A stretch of 14,466 nucleotides of DNA from JAFDVL01 sp043736395 (lineage in GTDB: Bacteria > Acidobacteriota > Blastocatellia > RBC074), in the NCBI GenBank assembly GCA_043736395.1, contig JAYTCQ010000228.1:1-14466 (forward strand), read 5' to 3'. Both the position numbers and the translations under genes were made by a program. How positions within the stretch are numbered: the first letter of the stretch is position 1; every line of letters begins with the position of its first letter. The notes under the pieces were generated by a model. It had not been told where the DNA came from. It made no database searches and saw nothing but the letters and a program-made list of their open reading frames with translations. Below, piece after piece: positions 7,203 to 13,182 of this stretch.

Positions 7203-8186
7203 TCAAAAATTATTTTTTTTGACTCGCTGTGTGATCGCACCAAAAACGGATTGTCCGCTCTCGTCGAAAACTTCCATTTGTACGGTATCGCCAAAGTGCA
7301 TGAAACTGGTTTTGCTTGCGCCTTCGTCGAGCAATTCAATCACGCGCCGTTCGCTGATGCAGGCAGAACCTGCGCTGCGATCTGCGTTGGAAACCGTACC
7401 GGAACCAATAATTGTTCCAGCGCGTAATCGCCGAGTTTTTGCGGCGTGGGCGATCAGTTCGTAAAAACTAAAATTCATTTCCCTGCCGTTCGGATGTCCG
7501 AACCACGCACCGTTCCATTGAATGTGGAGCGGTAAATTTATTCGTCCATTACTCCATGCATCACCAAGTTCATCCGGAGTGATCGCGACCGGAGCAAATG
7601 CTGTCGCAGGCTTGGCGTGAAAAAATCCGAAGCCTGTTTTCATCTCACGCGGGCCAAATCCGCGCAGGCTCCAATCATTAATTTGTACGATTAATTTCAC
7701 GTGCTGCACAGCCTCTTCCGGCTTACATCCCATCGGCACATCATCCACGATGACGCCGTATTCGCCTTCGAAATCAATGCCGTTTTCTTCGCTCAAAAAT
7801 GGTGCATCATCACACGCGCCGAGGAAGTCATCCGAACCGCCCTGATACATCAACGGAATCGTTTCAAAATCCGGCATCGGCGGTAAATTGAATGCTTTTT
7901 CCATCAGCTTTCCGTGATTCAAAAACGCCGATCCATCACGCCACTGATACGCTCGTGGTAAAGGTGCGGTTACATTTTTCGGATCAAATAAAAATTTTTC
8001 TTTCGAGTTTCCAGCGTTGAGTTCCGCCGCGAGCAATTGCAAGTTTGGAGCGATATTTTCCCAATCGTCCAGCGCGTCCTGCATCGTGGCAGCGATAGAT
8101 TCAGCCGAAGCCGCGTGACGTAAATCATTCGCGCCAACAATTAATTTACCGTCACGCGTTCCATTTTTCAGCGAAGCAAGTTTCAT
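7203..8186 (-). CDS. Fumarylacetoacetate hydrolase family protein (two-domain FAH-like)
   Basis: The 327-residue cytosolic protein has the N-terminal FAH domain (MKLASLKNGTRDGKL...) and the FAH catalytic core. Visible family motifs are APLPRAYQW (74-82), DGSAFLNH (84-91), PLMYQGGSDDF (111-121), the metal ligands E140 and E142 in DFEGEYG, D171 in IND, F-H-A-K-P (189-193) and GSGTVSN. The spacing agrees with fumarylacetoacetase (E199, E201, D233). FAH enzymes hydrolyse C-C bonds of 1,3-dioxo acids or act as hydratases and decarboxylases in meta-cleavage pathways. The gene lies 21 bp after GH3 and 28 bp before a CE1 esterase, an odd position for tyrosine breakdown, so a role in degrading a ring-cleavage product is more likely than homogentisate catabolism. 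This is inference. The ribosome site is weak (CAGGG). Confidence 0.92.
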   Translation of the reverse strand: MKLASLKNGTRDGKLIVGANDLRHAASAESIAATMQDALDDWENIAPNLQLLAAELNAGNSKEKFLFDPKNVTAPLPRAYQWRDGSAFLNHGKLMEKAFNLPPMPDFETIPLMYQGGSDDFLGACDDAPFLSEENGIDFEGEYGVIVDDVPMGCKPEEAVQHVKLIVQINDWSLRGFGPREMKTGFGFFHAKPATAFAPVAITPDELGDAWSNGRINLPLHIQWNGAWFGHPNGREMNFSFYELIAHAAKTRRLRAGTIIGSGTVSNADRSAGSACISERRVIELLDEGASKTSFMHFGDTVQMEVFDESGQSVFGAITQRVKKNNF

Positions 8187-8207
8187 TCATTGCCCTGTAA
8201 TCATTGA

Positions 8208-10118
8208 TTATTTTTGTGGATAAGAAAGTCCAGAGCCGAATTTGAAAAGCGGCGCTCTTGAATCATAAGGAACATCTTCCAACTGTTCGCGTACCGCTTC
8301 CATTGACGAAGGCATTTCGAATGGCAACTTTCCTGTCGGATTAAATTTGCCCATTAACACATCGAACAACGCTTCGTCGCTCACGCCAAACGTAGCCAGC
8401 AGCCCTGCCGAATCATTCGCCAGTTCTGGAATTACTAATGGACGTTCTAAGAATATTACGACAATTGTCGGCTTCTTTTTCATCAAGGTTTGCAGTGGTG
8501 CGATTTGCGATTCGGACAAAGTCAACGTCAGCGGTGCTCCGGTATTTTGTCCCAAATATCCTGCATCATTTTTCGCCGCGACGCGCACGACACACACCTC
8601 CGCATCATCTAGATTGTTCGTCGAAACATAGCCATAGTTTGCCGCGACTTTCGGGTCAATTCCTTCGACGTACATCCGCACGCCTTTTTTCAGTGGCAAA
8701 ATATTGTTCGCATTTTTCAGCAACACGATAGATTTTCGTTGCGCTAAATCCGCACGCTGCTGAAATTCTTTTTTGCGGACAGTACGCGCTGCTTCGTCAG
8801 GATTCGCATACGGATTTTCAAAAATCCCAAGCTGAAAATAAACACGCATAATGCGCCGTGCCGATTCGTCAATCCGCGCTTCGGTGAGCTGTCCTTCTTT
8901 CACTAATTGCACAATGATTTCAGGCGTAAGGTCGCCGCCGATGCGGTCTACGCCCGCTTGAATTGCTTTTTTGTAACGGTCTTTCAAGCTCAACGATTCG
9001 ACGCCCCACGGCATACTTGTCGAAATACCCGTGTCAGAATTTACCACGCCCGTATAGCCCAATTTTCCGCGCAGTAAATCAGTGACGATTTCTTTGTTGT
9101 ACGCCATCCCAACTTCTTCGCTGGTGATGCCGCGAGGGATCGCGTAATACGGCATAATCATCGCCGTACCTTCTTTGATCGCAGCCTTCCACGGCAACAA
9201 GTGATATTCCAAATTTTTGCCTGGATAAACCTGATTCTTGCCGAATGGAAAATGCGCATCTTGCCCATCATCGGCGGGACCTGCACCGGGGAAATGCTTG
9301 GTCGTCAGCGCTACGCTCTGTGGCCCCAGAGCCTTGCCCTGAAAGCCGCGAATGCAGGCCGCAATCAAGTCCGCCGTCAGATTTGCGTCTTCGCCAAAGG
9401 TTTCTTTGTAGCGGTTCCAGCGCGGCTCTGTCGCAACGTCAGCGGTTGGATGATATGCGCCGCGCAAACCAAGCGAGACGTATTCCTGTGCAGCAATTTT
9501 TGCAAATTCTTCGACCAGCACTGTGTCGCGCATCGCCGCCAATCCAAGCGTTCCTGGCCAAGCTGATAGTGCTCCGTTTGCTTCGCTGATGCCAAAAACT
9601 GCGCCTTGTCCAAACGTGTTGCGCGGATTCGTCACGAATAATACTGGCACGCCGAGCCGCGAACCTTCGGCAATTTGCTGCACGGCGTTGAGCCAGTTCA
9701 CCATCACTTTCGGCGCCAGATTATCGCGATTGATGAATTGCCGAATATTCCGTTTGAGAATTCCGTCCGCCGTCGCTGGCGACACCATCGAAGGTGGCCC
9801 TGGATTGAAAGGATTGACACCATACGTCGGCTGTTCGCTGACAGAATTATTCGGACCAACCGTCAACGAAGGCCCCACCATTAATCCTGCTTTTTCTTCG
9901 AGATTCATCTGCGCAACTAAATCATTGACGCGTACATCAAGCGGCAAACGCCAATCTTCGTATTTGTCGAGCTTGTCATTTTTGTTGAGGTCTTTAAAAA
10001 GCAGACCATCTACGCGCAGTGTTTTCGCTACGCGGCTCCCGAGTTCGGGTTGCGTTTGCGCAAAGCCGCTGAGAGTTAATGCCATTGTCATCATCAAACA
10101 AAATTTATTTTTCATCAT
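8208..10118 (-). CDS. Glycoside hydrolase family 3 protein (beta-glucosidase/beta-xylosidase type), secreted
   Basis: The 636-residue protein has a signal peptide (residues 1-20, ending in GFA-Q) and a calcium-loop-like segment D-L-N-K-N-D-K-L-D-K-Y-E-D (43-55), common ahead of this GH3 type. The GH3 barrel shows EPRWNR (231-236), T-F-G-E-D, KHFPGAG (274-280) and the nucleophile region VVNSDTGIS with Asp362. The C-terminal alpha/beta sandwich follows (QRKSIVLLKN at 460-469) and the protein ends at FGSGLSYPQK, so there is no fibronectin-III domain. Most GH3 beta-glucosidases have SDW after the nucleophile strand; here it is SDT, so the subfamily is not the classical one. GAGGACTTT precedes the ATGATG start and overlaps the stop of the previous gene. 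It probably acts on beta-linked glucose or xylose of oligosaccharides or phenolic glycosides. Confidence 0.93.
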   Translation of the reverse strand: MMKNKFCLMMTMALTLSGFAQTQPELGSRVAKTLRVDGLLFKDLNKNDKLDKYEDWRLPLDVRVNDLVAQMNLEEKAGLMVGPSLTVGPNNSVSEQPTYGVNPFNPGPPSMVSPATADGILKRNIRQFINRDNLAPKVMVNWLNAVQQIAEGSRLGVPVLFVTNPRNTFGQGAVFGISEANGALSAWPGTLGLAAMRDTVLVEEFAKIAAQEYVSLGLRGAYHPTADVATEPRWNRYKETFGEDANLTADLIAACIRGFQGKALGPQSVALTTKHFPGAGPADDGQDAHFPFGKNQVYPGKNLEYHLLPWKAAIKEGTAMIMPYYAIPRGITSEEVGMAYNKEIVTDLLRGKLGYTGVVNSDTGISTSMPWGVESLSLKDRYKKAIQAGVDRIGGDLTPEIIVQLVKEGQLTEARIDESARRIMRVYFQLGIFENPYANPDEAARTVRKKEFQQRADLAQRKSIVLLKNANNILPLKKGVRMYVEGIDPKVAANYGYVSTNNLDDAEVCVVRVAAKNDAGYLGQNTGAPLTLTLSESQIAPLQTLMKKKPTIVVIFLERPLVIPELANDSAGLLATFGVSDEALFDVLMGKFNPTGKLPFEMPSSMEAVREQLEDVPYDSRAPLFKFGSGLSYPQK

Positions 10119-10125
10119 AAAGTCC

Positions 10126-11052
10126 TCAATGGTGTGATTTCAAAAGCCCCTGAACATTCAGCCATTCGTCAAAACGGTCAACCCAGCTATCCACCGGCAA
10201 GCCGCGTTTCGTCATGCCGAAGCCATGTCCGCCTTGCGAATAAAGATGCAAGTCGGCAATGCGTCCGGCGGTCTTCCACGCGAGATAGAGTTGCGCGCTA
10301 CTGACTGAAGCGACGGGATCATCTTGCGCGGCGGCAATGAAAAGCGGCGGAGCATCTTTCGCCACTGCAATGTTGCTAGTGTTGCCGCCGTATATTGGCG
10401 CAGCGAAATTTGGACGACTTTCTGCGTCATTTTTCATGACGACGCCCATCGTCAACATTCCTCCGGCAGAAAATCCCATCAGTCCGATGCGATCAGGGGC
10501 GATGCCCCATTCAGCCGCACGCTCGCGGACGATTTTGACAGCTTGCGCACCATCGGCGACCGCGAATTCAAGTGCTTTTTGTTGTGCTGGATTTAGCACA
10601 GGTGGAGCCGCCGGAGCCGCTGCCGGAGCGGATGAAGATGCCGTATTGCGCGCCATCTCCGCTGCTCGATTTCGATATTCTTCTTCGGTACCTGAATCCA
10701 TCAAACGATATTTCAGCACGAATGCTGCGACGCCTTTTACCTGTAACCAACGCGCCAAATCTACGCCTTCTTTTTCCATCGCCAGATGCATAAATCCACC
10801 ACCAGGGGCGATGATGATCGCAGTGCCATTAGCATTGGATTTTTCTGGCAAATACGCCGTCAACGTTGGCTGCGTGACATTGCGAATACGCGTTTGTTTG
10901 TCGGGATTAACGAAGCTGGCTTCTTTTTGCTTCGCGTTTTCAGAGCCGGGCGCGACACCGGAATACAAGTTAATGACAGGCTGTTGCGCGTAGGCATTGG
11001 CAGATATGCAGAGCAATAAAACGGCAATTCGAGAAAAAATATTATTGGTCAT
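10126..11052 (-). CDS. Alpha/beta hydrolase, BD-FAE/Aes-like (acetylxylan or feruloyl esterase type), secreted
   Basis: The start is the ATG at 11050-11052: it opens a signal peptide (MTNNIFSRIAVLLLC... ending AYAQ) and has AAGGA 6 bp upstream (11059-11063). A TTG start at 11103 would run through the end of the dioxygenase gene and is rejected. The 308-residue product shows IIAPGGGFMHLA (oxyanion loop), V-A-A-F-V-L-K-Y-R, nucleophile elbow GFSAGG (Ser195), Asp245 in AAQDDPV and His276 in GGHGFGM. An Ala/Pro-rich insertion (about residues 139-151) separates the cap-side helix from the core. Secreted hydrolases of this group in xylan loci are often acetylxylan or feruloyl esterases. It follows the dioxygenase by 10 bp and precedes GH3 by 7 bp. 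Confidence 0.92.
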   Translation of the reverse strand: MTNNIFSRIAVLLLCISANAYAQQPVINLYSGVAPGSENAKQKEASFVNPDKQTRIRNVTQPTLTAYLPEKSNANGTAIIIAPGGGFMHLAMEKEGVDLARWLQVKGVAAFVLKYRLMDSGTEEEYRNRAAEMARNTASSSAPAAAPAAPPVLNPAQQKALEFAVADGAQAVKIVRERAAEWGIAPDRIGLMGFSAGGMLTMGVVMKNDAESRPNFAAPIYGGNTSNIAVAKDAPPLFIAAAQDDPVASVSSAQLYLAWKTAGRIADLHLYSQGGHGFGMTKRGLPVDSWVDRFDEWLNVQGLLKSHH

Positions 11053-11058
11053 TTTTAG

Positions 11059-11063
11059 TCCTT
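11059..11063 (-). promoter_or_regulatory. Shine-Dalgarno site deciding the start of the BD-FAE-like hydrolase
   Basis: The minus strand reads AAGGA 6 bp before the ATG at 11052 and shares base 11063 with the TGA stop of the dioxygenase gene. The position supports the ATG over the upstream TTG and suggests that ribosomes ending the dioxygenase can reinitiate here. Confidence 0.65.
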
Positions 11064-12025
11064 CACTGTCCAAATTCTTTATAAAAATCCACATCCCATT
11101 CAATTTCGCCCAGCATAAACGGAGGCGGCGTTTGCATCCAAATCATTGTGCCAAAACGAAATTCCCATTCGCGCGGCGTCCAGTTGTCATCAAGGTAGTC
11201 GGTGTCTGTGCCGTATTCCGCTTCTCCGCCTGCGGGACATTTCCAATACGAAAATAAGGCCGAAGAAATGCGATGACGACCAGTACCCAGAAAACCTAGT
11301 TCATAGCCGTTACGCATCAAAATATTTGCGCCGATCATCAATTCATCAATGTCTTCAACGCCGAAATTTGAATGATGAAAACGCGGGACGCCACCAACGC
11401 CAGGCGTGTTGTAATCCATCAAAAATAAATTGTGATGCTCATACGCGCCATCAGCTCGCAAATACATACCAATTCCCTTTTGATGATCGCTCAACCGAAA
11501 GCCAAGCCGATCACGGAAGAACGCCGTAGAGGCTTTGTAATCGGCTACACCAAAGACCACGTGGTTATATGTTTTCGGTAGCGCACGCCTGCGCCATTTG
11601 CGGTGTTGATTCAAACGATTCACATTGCCGGAAGAATTTATAGGGTCAGGAGCGTAAGTAACTTTTTTGCGATTGAAAACTTTCAAGCCAAGCGCCATTC
11701 CGCAATCGGAAAGAAAATGCGCGACACCATCGCCATCACGGATGACTTCGCGGTCGCGGGATAAATCGTTGACGAGGCGGTCAAGGCTGGCTTCGGAATC
11801 TACGCCCCAGATGGTTTCCTTGACGCCTGTGCCGACATACTTTGAGGCAGGAATCGAGGGATCATTGAGATTTCGTAGAATTACGTTCGAGCCTTCTTCC
11901 AATTTGAAGTGGCTTTCGGTTTCGCTTTTATCGAGCAACGGCAAGCCGAAGTCTTCAAAGAATTTTGTACTGGTTGCTAAATCTTCGACGCCGTAAAGCG
12001 CGGTTTCAATTCCTACGATTGGCAT
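11063..12025 (-). CDS. Two-domain VOC protein, type I extradiol ring-cleavage dioxygenase
   Basis: The 320-residue protein has two VOC modules (about 1-120 and 150-300), the size and layout of 2,3-dihydroxybiphenyl and catechol 2,3-dioxygenases. The iron ligands expected in the second half are present: H155 (NHVVFGV), H218 (HHSNFGVED) and E270 (EYG). H251 and Y260 sit 19 and 10 residues before E270, the same spacing as H241 and Y250 before E260 in BphC as I recall it; H198 may be the further active-site His. The signature region reads GRHRISSALFSYWKCPAGGEAEYG, with Cys where Asp is usual. AAGGA precedes the ATG at 12025. The protein is cytosolic. The family cleaves catecholic rings next to the hydroxyls with O2. 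The catechol used here is unknown; flanking FAH enzymes fit processing of the ring-opened product. Confidence 0.9.
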   Translation of the reverse strand: MPIVGIETALYGVEDLATSTKFFEDFGLPLLDKSETESHFKLEEGSNVILRNLNDPSIPASKYVGTGVKETIWGVDSEASLDRLVNDLSRDREVIRDGDGVAHFLSDCGMALGLKVFNRKKVTYAPDPINSSGNVNRLNQHRKWRRRALPKTYNHVVFGVADYKASTAFFRDRLGFRLSDHQKGIGMYLRADGAYEHHNLFLMDYNTPGVGGVPRFHHSNFGVEDIDELMIGANILMRNGYELGFLGTGRHRISSALFSYWKCPAGGEAEYGTDTDYLDDNWTPREWEFRFGTMIWMQTPPPFMLGEIEWDVDFYKEFGQ

Positions 12026-12049
12026 AATTATTCCTTTTGCTTGAAGCAG

Positions 12050-12113
12050 GTAGTCCCGCCTTCAGGCGGAAGTTCGTGGTTGCCCAAATCATTCTGCCTG
12101 AAGGCGGGGCTAC
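12050..12113. repeat. REP-like imperfect inverted repeat
   Basis: The arms 12050-12071 and 12092-12113 are 22 bases each and reverse complements at 20 positions, with a 20-base loop. The left arm contains its own short palindrome, CCGCC-TTCA-GGCGG. The element lies in the 93-bp gap between the second-listed FAH gene and the dioxygenase. Its GC-rich nested palindromes, location between genes and ability to generate spurious short frames (VPPSGG..., RLKAGL...) resemble REP-type repeats dispersed in some bacterial genomes. Only one copy is in the window, so dispersal is not shown. It may affect mRNA stability or reduce read-through between the two genes. Confidence 0.75.
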
Positions 12114-12118
12114 GAGCG

Positions 12119-13114
12119 TTATCTTTCTTTCACACAAATATTGCGCTGCATCCCCAACCCCGTAATCGCCGTTTCCACCACATCGCCTTCCTGCAAAAAT
12201 CTCTTGTAATGCGTGCCATTCCCTGCCGGAGATCCAGTACAAATCACATCGCCCGGCCACAATTCCACCAAGCTGGATAAATATTCAATCTGCCGCGCAA
12301 TATCAAAAATCATGTCCGCAGTGCTTTCGTCCTGTTTGATTTCGCCGTTGAGCTTGAGCGTCAGTTGTAAATTCTGCGGATCAGATACAAATGCTGCCGG
12401 AACGAAATATGGACCAAATGGCAAATACGTCGGTGAGCCTTTTGCCGCAATCCAATCGCTGCCCATCGCCTTCACAGCATCGCGGCGAAAGACGTGGTCG
12501 CGGTTGGTGATGTCGTTAACGATGCTGTACCCCGCAACGTAATTCATCGCGTCTGATTTACTGACGAGCCTGGCTTTGCGTCCGATGATGACGCCGAGTT
12601 CAAGTTCCCAGTCAGGAGCTTTGGCGTGCGGCGGCAATACGATGTTGTCATAGGCTCCAGTGATGACAGAAACTGGTTTTGAAAACATGTACGGATAGCC
12701 CGTCGCCGTGCGCTCATCCATCATTTTCGTCGCCCATTCGCGCCGCTCTTCCGTAGTCATATTTTCCGACATCGGCCCGCCACCTTCGTCAATAATTAAA
12801 TCAATGACGTGCTTTTTGTAATTCGCTCCTGAACAAAAAATTTGCCTCGGCAAATTGACGGGCGGCAGTACGCGAACTTCTGAAAGCGGGATCGCGTTCG
12901 CATCATTCAGTGATTCAACTGCTGATTGTAAAATTAAAAAATTCGTCTCCCAATTTTCGAGCAAGGAAAGAATCGTCGTTCCATCAATGAGCTGCTCGAA
13001 TTGTGATAACGAATGCAACGGGAAAATATTTTCATCCAACACAATAGCGGGAAAAGGTGGAGAGCTGTTGTTTGCAAATGTACCGAGGGCGAATGGTCTT
13101 GATGTTTCTAACAT
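12119..13114 (-). CDS. Fumarylacetoacetate hydrolase family protein (2-keto-4-pentenoate hydratase/HHDD isomerase-like)
   Basis: I choose the ATG at 13112-13114, giving 331 residues (MLETSRPFAL...), with AAGAAG upstream. A longer TTG start at 13174 would translate through the hairpin at 13134-13163 and is rejected. The core shows FCSGANYKKH (about 93-102, the common C-x-G-x-N-Y-x-x-H motif), a MFSKP element, metal ligands E170 and E172 in DWELELGVIIG, D201 in IVNDIT and the late GDVICTGSPAGNG motif. It is cytosolic. The N-terminal part and overall pattern differ from the FAH gene at 7203-8186, so they are not recent duplicates. Members hydrate, isomerise or hydrolyse keto acids from meta-cleavage pathways. 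Being directly upstream of an extradiol dioxygenase in transcription order fits that role; the exact substrate is unknown. Confidence 0.92.
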   Translation of the reverse strand: MLETSRPFALGTFANNSSPPFPAIVLDENIFPLHSLSQFEQLIDGTTILSLLENWETNFLILQSAVESLNDANAIPLSEVRVLPPVNLPRQIFCSGANYKKHVIDLIIDEGGGPMSENMTTEERREWATKMMDERTATGYPYMFSKPVSVITGAYDNIVLPPHAKAPDWELELGVIIGRKARLVSKSDAMNYVAGYSIVNDITNRDHVFRRDAVKAMGSDWIAAKGSPTYLPFGPYFVPAAFVSDPQNLQLTLKLNGEIKQDESTADMIFDIARQIEYLSSLVELWPGDVICTGSPAGNGTHYKRFLQEGDVVETAITGLGMQRNICVKER

Positions 13115-13133
13115 TGGAAATCTTCTTAAATAA

Positions 13134-13163
13134 ATGCGGCAGAAGCGTCCGCCTCTGCCGCAT
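13134..13163 (-). terminator. Strong hairpin after the PQQ-like gene, probable terminator or attenuator
   Basis: A perfect 10-bp GC-rich stem (13134-13143 with 13154-13163, ATGCGGCAGA/TCTGCCGCAT) has a 10-base loop that can add two more pairs. On the minus strand it is followed by TTTATTTAAG, a modest T-rich tail. It lies 20 bp after the stop of the propeller gene and 20 bp before the FAH start. It may end transcription of the propeller gene, or only weaken it before the FAH operon. Confidence 0.6.
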
Positions 13164-13182
13164 GAACAAAACAATTGATTTT

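Noticed and set aside
11053..11103. Upstream TTG start for the BD-FAE-like hydrolase
   Set aside because: It overlaps the dioxygenase gene and hides the signal peptide; ATG 11052 has AAGGA at the right distance.
12006..12280. Short frames on both strands over the palindromic repeat
   Set aside because: They arise from the inverted repeat and the end of the FAH gene; the peptides (VPPSGG..., RLKAGL...) are typical of translated REP-like elements.
13115..13174. Upstream TTG start for the FAH gene
   Set aside because: The added residues are Cys/Arg-rich and come from translating the hairpin at 13134-13163.
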